From positions 1 through 63,560 of the forward strand of contig JAETOJ010000014.1 in assembly GCA_021768085.1 (NCBI GenBank): a DNA stretch of 63,560 nt, given 5' to 3'. The translations under genes were made by a program, and so were the position numbers. The DNA comes from Bacillota bacterium (GTDB taxonomy: Bacteria > Bacillota > Clostridia > Oscillospirales > Oscillospiraceae). The first letter of the stretch is position 1. Every line of letters begins with the position of its first letter. The notes beneath the pieces are model-generated. The model was not told the origin of the DNA. It saw nothing but the letters and a program-made list of their open reading frames with translations, and did no database searches. Positions 1 to 8,111 of the stretch are shown here, piece by piece.

Positions 1-1382
1 CCCATCGCTTTCAGCGCCCCCACGCTGCCGCCATAGCCCAAGGCCAGCTCCGCAATCTTGCCCTTCTGCCTCAGATGGGCGTTCCGGCCATGCTTTTCCA
101 CCGGCACATGGAACATCTGGGAGGCGGATGCGCAGTAGATGTCGCCGCCCTTGGCGAACACCTCCTGCCGCCACTGCTCCCCGGCGAACCAGGCAATGAC
201 CCTGGCCTCGATTGCGGAGAAGTCGGACACGATGAACTTCCTGCCGTACTGTGGCACAAAGGCGGTACGGATGAGCTGAGACAGGGTGTCCGGCACATCC
301 TCGTAGAGCATCTCCACGGCGGCGAGGTCGCCGGAGCGCATCACCGAGCGGGCCTCTGCCAAATCGGGGAGATGGTTTTGGGGCAAATTTTGAAGTTGGA
401 TAATGCGTCCAGCCCAGCGCCCGGTGCGGTTGGCTCCGTAGAACTGAAACATCCCCCTGGCCCGCCCATCCGGGCAGACCGCCGTTTCCATCGCCGTGTA
501 TTTCTTCACGCTGGACTTGGCTAATTGCTGCCGCAGGAGCAAAACGTCAGCCAGCGGAGCAGGGGCAGTTTTCAGCAGGGCGGCAACCTCCTTTTTGCCA
601 AGGCTGTCCAGCTCCAGTCCGTTGTCCGCCAGCCACTGCTTCATCTGCTGGACGGAGTTGGGATTTGCAAGAGAGGTCAGCCGCCGCATTTGGGCGGTCA
701 GCTTTTCATTGGTTTTGGCGTCCATGCCGATAGCCTGCCGCACCAGTTCCATGTCCACACCGATGCCCCGGTCGTTGATCTCCTGGTCAAGATGGTATTC
801 GTCCCAGATATTTTCCGGCACATGGAACCTGGACAGCTTCTGCTGGATGGACATCTCCGTCTCCACGTCCCGGAGGTTGTAGGCTTTGAACCGCTCCCAC
901 TTCTCTGGGGCATCCGATGAATAGTGGCGGAACTGTCCTCCGTCCCGGTCCTTGGCGGGTGTGCAGAAGTAGCGAACGAGGTCTTTGCCCTCCTTCAGCT
1001 TTTGCTTTTCCAAACCGAGGACGGCTCCCACACCCTCCAGCGAGAGGGGAAGACCCAGGGTCGCGGCCCAGACCATCGTGCAGCGCCAGGACTCCGGCTC
1101 CAGATATTCGCCCACAGGCATCCCCAGCCAGCGGGACAGGCACACACGCTCGAATTGGGCGTTGAAAGCCCACTTGGTCACAGCGGGGTCGGTGAGCGCC
1201 GACAGAACCTCGGTGGGGAGCCGCTCCCCAGCGGTGAAATCCACCACCTGGACAGGTCCGCCGTCCGCCGAATAGCCGAACAGCAGGGTTTCAAAGGAAC
1301 TGTCCGCGCAGTAGCGGTACACACCGCACTTTTTCAGCGGAGCGGCGGAGTAGGTTTCAATGTCAATAGACAGATTTTTCAT
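1..1382 (-). CDS. Phage-type family A DNA polymerase (N-terminal part, runs off the left edge)
   Basis: Replicates element/phage DNA. The gene starts at ATG 1380-1382 behind GGAAGGAGG and stays open for 460 codons to the window edge. The N-terminus has a DnaQ-like 3'-5' exonuclease start (SIDIET, residues 5-10). Near the edge are polymerase motif A (SDFSAIEAR) and a motif B-like stretch (RQKGKIAELALGYGG); motif C must lie outside. It is the last visible gene of a minus-strand block with DUF2815 and DUF2800 genes, the usual neighbours of this polymerase in Bacillota phages and integrative elements. The polymerase identity is seen in motifs; the element type is inferred. Confidence 0.9.
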   Translation of the reverse strand, partial: MKNLSIDIETYSAAPLKKCGVYRYCADSSFETLLFGYSADGGPVQVVDFTAGERLPTEVLSALTDPAVTKWAFNAQFERVCLSRWLGMPVGEYLEPESWRCTMVWAATLGLPLSLEGVGAVLGLEKQKLKEGKDLVRYFCTPAKDRDGGQFRHYSSDAPEKWERFKAYNLRDVETEMSIQQKLSRFHVPENIWDEYHLDQEINDRGIGVDMELVRQAIGMDAKTNEKLTAQMRRLTSLANPNSVQQMKQWLADNGLELDSLGKKEVAALLKTAPAPLADVLLLRQQLAKSSVKKYTAMETAVCPDGRARGMFQFYGANRTGRWAGRIIQLQNLPQNHLPDLAEARSVMRSGDLAAVEMLYEDVPDTLSQLIRTAFVPQYGRKFIVSDFSAIEARVIAWFAGEQWRQEVFAKGGDIYCASASQMFHVPVEKHGRNAHLRQKGKIAELALGYGGSVGALKAM

Positions 1383-1448
1383 GATGCCTCCTTCCTGTGC
1401 CGAAGGGCAGCGGGGCCGAAGCCCCGCCACCCATAGCACATGGTTCCT

Positions 1449-1625
1449 TTAGTCATTGGCTTTGGAGGCAGCTTTTCTCTTTTCCTTGTGTGCCTTCCAC
1501 TTCTTCCCGCACCAGCGAATGAAGCTCACGATGGCAGAGGAAATCATGCTCACGGTAAAACCGTAGATGAGGAAGAACACTACCAGCACGTCCACCTGCT
1601 TGGCAAATTCATAGAGTGAAGTCAT
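1449..1625 (-). CDS. Small single-pass membrane protein, unknown
   Basis: A 58-aa protein with one hydrophobic segment at about residues 10-33 followed by a very basic tail rich in Lys and Arg (KKWKAHKEKRK), so an N-out/C-in single-pass topology is likely. I chose ATG 1623-1625 because GAGG sits nine bases upstream; an in-frame ATG two codons earlier is too close to that site. It lies between the DUF2815 gene and the polymerase gene in one co-directional block. I do not recognise a family. It could be a small phage membrane protein; no function is claimed. Confidence 0.55.
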   Translation of the reverse strand: MTSLYEFAKQVDVLVVFFLIYGFTVSMISSAIVSFIRWCGKKWKAHKEKRKAASKAND

Positions 1626-1644
1626 GATCATCTACCTCACTTTC

Positions 1645-2193
1645 TCAGGACAGGAAGTCATCGTCCAGATCAGTGGCAAAGTCATCCGCAGCGGAGGTCC
1701 GGCCACTGAGCGGCTCCCCGTCCCGGACCTTCTGGATATTGCCCAGGCCGCAGGCAATGCCCTTGTTGCCGTTGGTGTTGAAGGCATAGAAGTTGATGGA
1801 CACACGGGCATAGCAGCCGGAGTAGACTTCTGCCCGGTCCAGGATGGGCTGGACGGCCCGGTCCACAATCTGGGGCGCGGTGGTGCTGTTGGCGTTGACG
1901 AAGTAGGCCCCCTTGTACGCCTCGTCATCCCGCTCGGCATCGCCGTCCCGGAGGGGCAGCTTGAGAGCGCCCTTGGGCGGCACCTTCCCGCCGAACTTCG
2001 CCACGCCCTCCTTGATGGCGGCGTCCACGGCGGCGTTGATGGCGGCGATGGTCTTGGTGTCGCTCTTGGGAATGATAAGGGACACGCTGTACTTGGGGTT
2101 GCTGCCGTTGATGGAGGCAGGCTCCCAGACGTTGGCGTAGGACAGCCGAACGATGCCGGTGACCACCTTGGTGTTGGATTTCTGAGTAGGCAT
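1645..2193 (-). CDS. DUF2815 family protein (probable phage ssDNA-binding protein)
   Basis: A 182-aa protein matching the DUF2815 family, which is usually found in phage replication blocks and is thought to bind single-stranded DNA. Seen: a beta-rich body (KVVTGIVRLSYANVWEP near the N-terminus, YSGCYARVSINFYAFN near residue 140) and an acidic C-terminus ending DLDDDFLS, as in many SSB-like proteins whose acidic tip recruits partners. ATG 2191-2193 follows GGAGG. The stop of the DUF2800 gene is only three bases upstream, so the two are probably translationally coupled. Family assignment is from recall of the sequence pattern; binding activity is inferred. Confidence 0.8.
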   Translation of the reverse strand: MPTQKSNTKVVTGIVRLSYANVWEPASINGSNPKYSVSLIIPKSDTKTIAAINAAVDAAIKEGVAKFGGKVPPKGALKLPLRDGDAERDDEAYKGAYFVNANSTTAPQIVDRAVQPILDRAEVYSGCYARVSINFYAFNTNGNKGIACGLGNIQKVRDGEPLSGRTSAADDFATDLDDDFLS

Positions 2194-2196
2194 GGA

Positions 2197-3339
2197 TTAG
2201 TCCTCCTTAAATTCAGTGAAGTCATCGCCCGCGCCGGTGTTGGTCAGGGTGGGGCGTTTGTCAGTAACGGGAACGAGGGTGGGACGGCCCTGGGGCTTTT
2301 CCACCAGAGAGCCGAGGATAGTGGTGAAGTTCTTCTTGCCCATGAGCCGCTCCATCTCCGTGATGGGGATGAGGCTCTTTTTGAAGATGTCGTGGTATCC
2401 GGCTTCGTTTGCGGCCTGGATCACCGCCTCCTCGTCTGTGTAGCGGCGGTTGGTACGGGTGGCCACCAGCTTGAAACCCTGCCATACCTTCCCATGGTTG
2501 ATGGCGGCGTCCTGGGCGTAGGCTTGAATCTCGCTGGCCCACTTGGTCAGGTCATCCAGCTTGGTGAGGATGTCCTCGATCTCCTCATCCGAGAGGAGGG
2601 GCGGCGGGGCGAACTCGAACCGGGCAAGCTGGAGCTTCTCCTCGGCGCGGGCGCGGCACTTCACCGCCGCTTTACAGAACTGGCACCATGGGCCGGGGAG
2701 ATAATCGCCCTCGCCCTTGTGGGCCAGCTCCGCCCTGGGCTTGAGGGTGTTCTCCGCCCAGGCGTTCAGCTCGTCCACCGAGATTGTCCAGGTGGATACG
2801 TTCTCCCGGCGGGGCTGGTAGATGCTCATGCTCACCTCAGTGATGTCGTAGAGGGAGTCGAACAGCCGGAGCGCACCCAGGGCGTACAGCATCATCTGAG
2901 GATTCTCCTCGGCCTCCACCAGAACGCCCTGGCCGTACTTGAAGTCGATGATGTGGAGCAGCTTGTCCGCCACGATGATGCAGTCCCCGGTGCCAAAGCC
3001 CTCCGGAACCCAGCAGGAAAAGTCCAGCCGCTGCTCGATGAGGACCAGCGGGTCGGCGCACTCCAGCTTGGCCTGGGCAAGCTGCTCCAGCACGAACTCG
3101 ACATAGCCGTCCGTGTATGCGTCCATCTCATCGCAGTCATACTTGGACACCGGCTTGCGGGAGCGCCTCTTCAGAGCGCGGCGGAGCTTATGCTCACAGA
3201 GAGCATGGGCGGCGGTGCCTTCGGCAGCGGCCTCCGTCTCCCGGTCGGCGAACTCCCGCTCCAAGCGGGCAGAAGGGGTGCAGTGCATCCAGCGGTGGGC
3301 GCTGGAGGCGGAGAGGATGGCGTGGCTGTTAGGTGGCAT
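2197..3339 (-). CDS. DUF2800 family protein (PD-(D/E)XK-like phage nuclease)
   Basis: A 380-aa protein of the DUF2800 family, a group of RecB/Cas4-like nucleases encoded beside phage DNA polymerases. Seen: an N-terminal START-like segment (SSAHRWMHCTPSARLE), then GTAAHALCEHKL, DPLVLIEQRLDFS, and a catalytic-looking D-x(n)-D-x-K run (GTGDCIIVADKLLHIIDFKYGQG) near residue 170. A cysteine cluster (WCQFCKAAVKCRA) further on fits a Cas4/AddB-type Fe-S or zinc site. I chose ATG 3337-3339 because the protein then begins with the conserved serine-rich start; longer versions read into the overlapping upstream gene. It overlaps that gene by 11 bases. Probable role: DNA end processing during element replication or recombination. 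Confidence 0.82.
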   Translation of the reverse strand: MPPNSHAILSASSAHRWMHCTPSARLEREFADRETEAAAEGTAAHALCEHKLRRALKRRSRKPVSKYDCDEMDAYTDGYVEFVLEQLAQAKLECADPLVLIEQRLDFSCWVPEGFGTGDCIIVADKLLHIIDFKYGQGVLVEAEENPQMMLYALGALRLFDSLYDITEVSMSIYQPRRENVSTWTISVDELNAWAENTLKPRAELAHKGEGDYLPGPWCQFCKAAVKCRARAEEKLQLARFEFAPPPLLSDEEIEDILTKLDDLTKWASEIQAYAQDAAINHGKVWQGFKLVATRTNRRYTDEEAVIQAANEAGYHDIFKKSLIPITEMERLMGKKNFTTILGSLVEKPQGRPTLVPVTDKRPTLTNTGAGDDFTEFKED

Positions 3340-3673
3340 GGCCCAGCACCTCCGCATCAGCCAGGAGCGCGGCGTAGTGTTTGGGGTCCACGCCGCTGAG
3401 TTTTTCGGCTCCGTACTTCTGGAGCAGGCCCCGCACCTCGGCGGTGTACCCATCGTGGCTGCGCTCCGCCAGCACCGCCCGGACCTCCTCCAGCGTGATG
3501 GCTTTGGGTGGCGGGTCGGCGGGAGCCTGGGCCGGGGGCGCTGCCGGGGCCGGATCGGGAGCAGTGGTATCCTCCGAGTCGCTCTGGCCCAAGGCAGTGG
3601 CCACGGCCTGGAGGCTGTCCGCCAGGGAGCGAATATCTTCGATGACATCGAGGAGCAGCTTGATCCTACTCAC
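3329..3673 (-). CDS. Hypothetical protein with Pro/Ala-rich linker
   Basis: About 114 aa. An N-terminal amphipathic helix (LLLDVIEDIRSLADSLQAVATAL) leads into an Ala/Pro-rich linker (residues about 40-60) and a small alpha-helical C-terminal part (KAITLEEVRAVLAERSHDGYTAEVRGLLQKYG). The start is taken as GTG 3671-3673, eight bases after GGAGG; a GTG three codons earlier directly abuts that site. It overlaps both neighbours, so it belongs to the same operon. The helical part is often seen in Bacillota phage blocks at this position, but I know no function. Confidence 0.6.
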   Translation of the reverse strand: MSRIKLLLDVIEDIRSLADSLQAVATALGQSDSEDTTAPDPAPAAPPAQAPADPPPKAITLEEVRAVLAERSHDGYTAEVRGLLQKYGAEKLSGVDPKHYAALLADAEVLGHAT

Positions 3674-3866
3674 AGGCTGCACCTCCCTCCGGCACCTCGG
3701 TGATACACACCGACTCCACGCTGCTACCGGGGACCAGAATCATCACCTTCTCCTGCCGCCCCAGCAGCCGGGTGAGCAGCTTTTCCCGCAGGGACACGTT
3801 TCGGCACTGCACGATGCCGCCGCTCTGGGGTTCCTTGGACACGCTGATTTTCAGATTGTGTCGCAT
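3666..3866 (-). CDS. Small hypothetical protein of the replication block
   Basis: A 66-aa protein beginning MRHNLKISVSK, a short beta-rich fold with no signal peptide or membrane segment. ATG 3864-3866 has AGAAAGGAA upstream; longer reading frames start without a ribosome site. Its stop overlaps the start of the next gene. Co-directional overlap on both sides supports a real gene of the phage/element block. Function unknown. Confidence 0.6.
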   Translation of the reverse strand: MRHNLKISVSKEPQSGGIVQCRNVSLREKLLTRLLGRQEKVMILVPGSSVESVCITEVPEGGAACE

Positions 3867-3945
3867 GGCACTTTTCCTTTCTGAGAGGCTCGTATCGTTT
3901 TGCACCTCTCACAGGTAGGCCACGGGAGTGGGAAAGTATAAGTAG

Positions 3946-4335
3946 TTAAGAGAGAAATTCTTTTAATTTTTTCAGAACGGCTTTTTTGCGTTGGCTGGCG
4001 GCAGGCTGGGTGATCCCATGACGCTTGGCATACTCGCTGACGCTCATCTTCCCAAAGAAGATGGCCCTCACCAACTCCTGCTGCTCGGCATCCAAGTGGG
4101 CAATAGCCTCGAACAACCGCTGGTTGTCTTCGGCAGCGAGGATATCCCGCACCACGTCCTCGTCCGAGGGAAGAAGGGCGTCATCCTGGTTGTAGGCATC
4201 CAGGGAGCAATGGCGGCGTGTCTCCTTGTGGTTGATGTTGTACTCTTGCCGATCCAGATCGACCAGGAGCGTCCCCCAATCATCGGTGACCTCGACCTCT
4301 ACAGTGCCGGTGACAAACTCATACTTGACTTTCAT
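3946..4335 (-). CDS. Sigma-70 region 4-like protein (late or element regulator)
   Basis: A 129-aa protein. The C-terminal half is a sigma-region-4/helix-turn-helix unit: LDAEQQELVRAIFFGKMSVSEYAKRHG then ITQPAASQRKKAVLKKLKEFLS, the normal layout of the -35-binding helices. The N-terminal half is beta-rich (KVKYEFVTGTVEVEV) and has no region 2, so it cannot act as a full sigma factor alone. ATG 4333-4335 follows GAAAGGA; upstream in-frame codons lack a site. It is the first gene of the minus-strand block and probably controls it or a phage operon elsewhere. Regulatory role is inferred. Confidence 0.75.
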   Translation of the reverse strand: MKVKYEFVTGTVEVEVTDDWGTLLVDLDRQEYNINHKETRRHCSLDAYNQDDALLPSDEDVVRDILAAEDNQRLFEAIAHLDAEQQELVRAIFFGKMSVSEYAKRHGITQPAASQRKKAVLKKLKEFLS

Positions 4336-4722
4336 TTTTGCGTCCTTTCCGCTTGTGGGCGGAGTGGGCGGGGACACAAAAATGGCCGGAGCGTATCAGC
4401 CCCGGTCCCATGCACAGCCAAAATGGGCGCACAGAATCAAGGGTGCTGATAACGCCTCTCCCAGTAGGGAGGGTTGGCAGTTATAGCATCCTCGCCCATG
4501 TGCGCACACAGGCTGCGATATTTTTATCTCAACGGGCAAGCCAGTTTTGACCTTGCCGTATATAACGGTCTTCCAAGGAAAACAAAAGTGGGGCCGACAG
4601 GTGCCTGATATGTTGCTGCATTCTTGAGCTTTGCGGCCTGCGCCTTCGGCGGTTGCTTTAGAATCGACTGTCGCTCATTTCCCTGGGGCACTGTGACTAT
4701 GGTAACACGGAAAAATTAGCTG
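4336..4722. other. Gene-free leader/intergenic region of the element
   Basis: No convincing coding sequence on either strand. It contains short dyads, for example GGGCGCACA near 4429 and its near mate around 4500-4512. Read on the minus strand it may hold the promoter for the sigma-like gene: TTTTGT, 17 bases, TATATA (about 4558-4586 on the plus strand) is one weak candidate, TGCTATAAC near 4483 another. A structured RNA is possible, but I could not match a known class. Confidence 0.35.
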
Positions 4723-4742
4723 CATCGGACACGTCATGTCCG
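4723..4742 (-). repeat. 20-bp direct repeat copy 1 with CGGACA-N5-TGTCCG dyad
   Basis: The minus strand reads CGGACATGACGTGTCCGATG. The copy at 6060-6079 reads CGGACATGGTGTGTCCGATG: same strand, 18 of 20 identical. The core (4726-4742) is a perfect inverted repeat CGGACA / TGTCCG around five bases. Both copies are preceded by a seven-T run and G about ten bases upstream. It is either a protein-binding site or the edge of a small cassette. Confidence 0.75.
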
Positions 4743-4756
4743 GTCCAGAACGCAAA

Positions 4757-4813
4757 AAAAGCCGGAGCAAATTTGCTGACCACAAAGGGTCGAGCAAATT
4801 TGCTCCGGCTTTT
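4757..4813. terminator. Long perfect hairpin, bidirectional terminator
   Basis: A 21-bp perfect stem (4757-4777 with 4793-4813) begins with AAAA and ends with TTTT, so it can end transcription from either side. The loop holds a second small stem (GACC/GGTC). It follows the 382-aa gene on the minus strand. The palindrome AGCAAATTTGCT occurs once in each arm. Confidence 0.85.
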
Positions 4814-4884
4814 GATATAATCCCTTATGGTACTTTCAGAGTACCACGGGGTAATTCCATTGAAAACGGAAAGACAATGGGACG

Positions 4885-6033
4885 CTATTTTTCCATTAGC
4901 GAGGCCACATCCTCTTCGTCAAGAGGGTGGTCACCCAGCTTCATGAAGCGGTTAAGAAGATCCCACTTATCTTGGGCGATGGCACTTTCTGTGAAGCGAA
5001 CCATACACTCATATTCCTCTGGGGAGACATATGGTGTGCAACGACGCAATTTGGCCATTCGGATCAGATCATCATAAAGAAACTGCTCAAAGGGATTATT
5101 CAAATCAAGAATCTTTTTGGCCTTTTCCTGTATAGTTTGGATGAAAGAATCGTCATTTAGTGCTTGCTCCAATTCATCCAACTGCCGCTTTGCTGCGGAA
5201 GTATCAGGAAACTCACCTTCAAAAATCAGGGTAGCAAAGTATACCCCAATCGGCGTCATTTCTTCGTCTCCATCGACATAAACATATTCCTTATCGTGCA
5301 TCCGCGTTGCCAGTAGACTGATTAGCAACTCATCCAGGGATTTAGATGAGAATAGGCCCTTTTGATAAATGGCGTTATGAATCTCATCCAGCTCGTGGGC
5401 GTAAACCAGCCGGGTGGCCTCTTCCTTCGACTCCTGCCTTGTCATCCAGATTCGCAAATTAGCGAGGTTCTTTAAAAACTCCAGCATCAGCTTGTAGCGA
5501 ATAACGGGAGAAACATGATACATCGTCCGCGTTAATATAACCAGTTCCTGATTGATGTGTTTTGTCAAACGGGATTCCAGTTCCGCATTGATAAAAGCGG
5601 GATTTTCCATGACAATCCGCTTATCGTCATCGCCAAGGTACTTTTCCACATTTTCCGCCAGTTGTCGGTTGAGGTCGGCGCGGGTTTTCAGCCTGCGGTC
5701 ATTTTTACGCCCCTCGAAGTAGTCGGAATCCATAAGGGCAACCAAGAGTCCCTGCCATTCCGGTTTAATGCAATATGGACTCTTAGAATATCCTGGATTT
5801 TTCTTGAAGTCCTCCGGCTTTAAAAGTCCTTCACTGCTCTCGCAGAGAGTTTTGATGTAGTTTTTGACCGATTTCTCGGTAAGATCAGGTCTGGCCCCGC
5901 GTGGGCTGTTTCGGAGGAAAACTGTCAATTCTTCTATGGTCATGTCCTCTGCTCCGAACTTTGCCTTAACTGTCTCGTAGCTGGGCAATACCTTTTCAGG
6001 CTGCTTTCTTTCGTACCTTGATACCCCAGGCAT
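4885..6033 (-). CDS. Unrecognised 382-aa soluble protein between two direct repeats
   Basis: I do not recognise this family. It is almost entirely alpha-helical with no signal peptide or membrane segment. The N-terminal part (about residues 25-75, MTIEELTVFLRNS then LTEKSVKNYIKTLCES) could be a winged-helix or sigma-like DNA-binding unit; the rest has charged helices and an acidic patch (EYVYVDGDEEM, about residue 260). ATG 6031-6033 follows GGGAGGG; a GTG 12 codons upstream lies inside the repeat and lacks a site. It sits 64 bases after the ImmA-like gene and ends at a strong hairpin. Direct 20-bp repeats lie on both sides (6060-6079 and 4723-4742). It may be a regulator, the protease's substrate, or an effector; all three are guesses. 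Confidence 0.8.
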   Translation of the reverse strand: MPGVSRYERKQPEKVLPSYETVKAKFGAEDMTIEELTVFLRNSPRGARPDLTEKSVKNYIKTLCESSEGLLKPEDFKKNPGYSKSPYCIKPEWQGLLVALMDSDYFEGRKNDRRLKTRADLNRQLAENVEKYLGDDDKRIVMENPAFINAELESRLTKHINQELVILTRTMYHVSPVIRYKLMLEFLKNLANLRIWMTRQESKEEATRLVYAHELDEIHNAIYQKGLFSSKSLDELLISLLATRMHDKEYVYVDGDEEMTPIGVYFATLIFEGEFPDTSAAKRQLDELEQALNDDSFIQTIQEKAKKILDLNNPFEQFLYDDLIRMAKLRRCTPYVSPEEYECMVRFTESAIAQDKWDLLNRFMKLGDHPLDEEDVASLMEK

Positions 6034-6059
6034 AATGTCCCTCCCTAATCTGGGAAATT

Positions 6060-6079
6060 CATCGGACACACCATGTCCG
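6060..6079 (-). repeat. 20-bp direct repeat copy 2 with CGGACA-N5-TGTCCG dyad
   Basis: Same strand and 18/20 identical to 4723-4742. Its dyad (6063-6079) ends 30 bases before the start codon of the 382-aa gene, a natural place for an operator. No clear -10 box sits between it and the start, so a cassette boundary is an alternative reading. Confidence 0.75.
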
Positions 6080-6097
6080 TTTTTTTGCCAAAAAAAT

Positions 6098-7981
6098 TTA
6101 GATTTCCACTCCGAATTCTTCGAGATAGCTCTGTGTAGATTTAAACGGCTCCGGGTATTTAACGTGCAGAGCCTCGTTGATCCATTGGTGGCTTGGATTC
6201 ATCGGCATCAGTCGGCAGCCCAGCACTTCCAGCAGTTTTTCGCTTATGACTGGAGGAAGATTGAGTCCGAAACAGATACCAGCCGCTGTTTTCAAATCCG
6301 GCTCAGTTTCGCCTTTGACCGTTCTGCTTATGGTTTTGGGGTTTCGACCGATGACTGCTCCGAGGCTGGTGTAGTTCATTCTGCGCCATTCAAGCAGGAG
6401 TTTCATACACTGCTCCGGATCATCCGTCATTTGCCTTCGAATACCGAGCCATTCCTCCTGTTGCTTTTTCCGCATAGCAATCTGACGCTCTGGAGGAGCA
6501 TTCTGAAAACCGTTGTGGAACGTGATGTCGAAGGTAATGTCGCTTGGCTCCCGATTTAAAAAACAGGCAGTGTGATAGGCATCGGCAACTTTGCTGGTAA
6601 TCTTCATATCGAAGACCAAGCAGCATTCGTCCATGTGGGATCGGGCGTAGGCAGTCAGATCAAGTTGCCCGTCCACATCGGTTTCAACATAAAGCGGAGT
6701 GTTGTAGACAAAGTGGTTGTCTATGAACAGATAGTCTCCGGTCTCGGTTAGTTTTCGCAACTCGGGATTTATGAACCGTTGGATAGCGGCATCTTGGGCA
6801 CTGATGGAAAAGGTCTGGTCTACCCGGATTGCTCCCTTGCGGAAAGAATAGGGTTTCACATAGTGGTCATCGATATATGTAAAGGTGCCAATCGCTGCTT
6901 CAAAGCCCAACTCCACCAAGCGGATTTTAACTGACTGCCTGGACACAACAAAGTCGGTGGCCAACTGCTGGATCACGGCCTCCATAACTTCAATCTCGTG
7001 GCGGGCACCCATCTCGCGCATAAAACGAGAGATGTAATCATTTGCCTTTGCTTTGAATGGAGCCACCGGCATCTGAATACGGGGGGCCAGCCGGTTGGCT
7101 TGGCTCTCCATCCGCTCTGTTGCACGCCGGGAAAGGTCCGCCTGGACACCGCCGGTTACCTCGCAGGTGATTCCGCGAGCTTTGTCATTGTATAGCTTTT
7201 CCAACATATATACCTTGCGGTGCTTTGCCCAATGGACGCATTCATGGATTATGGTATTGCCAGGAGAGCCATAATTGGTGAGCAGAAACATCGTTGGGTC
7301 AACAATAATCGTTTTGCCGGGGATGTGAACCGGAACTATTTCATTCTGATTGCTGTCGTACATCTCGGTATCGGCATCATCAAAGAAAAGCTGACCGAAA
7401 ACTGTGCCGTCCTCTCGGATGGGGCGGGTCACGACCTGTAGACCCAACCTTTTTGCCAAGACCATCGGATCAACAAAGACCGGTGGTTCTTTTGGCTTTG
7501 TGATTCGGAGAGCTTCTGGGTAATACTCTCTTAGAAAGGCTGTGGCAGCATCATCCATCTTATCATTTCGAATGTCTGGAACCAAGGCATCGGACATGGA
7601 GTTCTCGGGGAAATTCTGTTTGCGGTAAATGCAGGTATTGGTGATTGTCCAGTCGTTCAGTCCTTGCGCCAGATCACCCTCACAGGAAATGCGGAGCCAC
7701 TCGGTAAACTCATCGCTGAAGTCATTGTGATGGTCTGCGGAAGATACCGCGATTTGAACCTCCAGTCCTACATCGAAAGCAATGCGGTCGCCGGGAAGGT
7801 CGGAAACATACACTCTACGCACCCAGGCATCCGCCAACTCCGCAGTCTGGATATCCGGCACACGTCGGGACTCCAAGCCCATGGTCTCCCAATGTTTGGC
7901 GATATACTCAGCCGCAGCGTCGTACAAGCCGTTATAGCACTTCTTATCCACATATGAAAAAATTGACCTGACTTCCGCCAC
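6098..7981 (-). CDS. ImmA/IrrE-type metallopeptidase with C-terminal HTH
   Basis: About 627 aa. The zinc-peptidase core (about residues 170-310) has the M78 signature HECVHWAKH (about residue 246) followed some 45 residues later by ERMESQANRLAPRIQMP, where the Glu is the usual third ligand and ANxLAPRxxMP is typical of IrrE/ImmA. An uncharacterised domain of about 160 residues precedes it. The C-terminal ~100 residues contain an XRE-like helix-turn-helix (TSLGAVIGRNPKTISRTVKGETEPDLKTA in outline). In ImmA/ImmR systems the protease cleaves the XRE repressor and induces the element; here an XRE gene is directly upstream. I prefer GTG 7979-7981, eight bases after GGAGG; GTG 7994-7996 is possible. 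Activity and target are inferred. Confidence 0.85.
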   Translation of the reverse strand: MAEVRSIFSYVDKKCYNGLYDAAAEYIAKHWETMGLESRRVPDIQTAELADAWVRRVYVSDLPGDRIAFDVGLEVQIAVSSADHHNDFSDEFTEWLRISCEGDLAQGLNDWTITNTCIYRKQNFPENSMSDALVPDIRNDKMDDAATAFLREYYPEALRITKPKEPPVFVDPMVLAKRLGLQVVTRPIREDGTVFGQLFFDDADTEMYDSNQNEIVPVHIPGKTIIVDPTMFLLTNYGSPGNTIIHECVHWAKHRKVYMLEKLYNDKARGITCEVTGGVQADLSRRATERMESQANRLAPRIQMPVAPFKAKANDYISRFMREMGARHEIEVMEAVIQQLATDFVVSRQSVKIRLVELGFEAAIGTFTYIDDHYVKPYSFRKGAIRVDQTFSISAQDAAIQRFINPELRKLTETGDYLFIDNHFVYNTPLYVETDVDGQLDLTAYARSHMDECCLVFDMKITSKVADAYHTACFLNREPSDITFDITFHNGFQNAPPERQIAMRKKQQEEWLGIRRQMTDDPEQCMKLLLEWRRMNYTSLGAVIGRNPKTISRTVKGETEPDLKTAAGICFGLNLPPVISEKLLEVLGCRLMPMNPSHQWINEALHVKYPEPFKSTQSYLEEFGVEI

Positions 7982-8015
7982 GGAGAACACCTCCACCCAT
8001 CCTGCTTATGAAACC

Positions 8016-8044
8016 ATTTTACTCCATAAACAGTAAATTAACAA
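8016..8044 (-). promoter_or_regulatory. Promoter of the ImmA-like gene
   Basis: Minus strand TTGTTA (8039-8044), 17-base spacer, TAAAAT (8016-8021). It lies between the XRE stop and the peptidase start, so the protease can be made independently of the repressor. Confidence 0.6.
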
Positions 8045-8111
8045 GGATATCAACAACGGTGCAGCTCAATTTTACAGAAAAAGGAAAAAGTCCTGGCGAA
8101 TTTTCTGTTTT

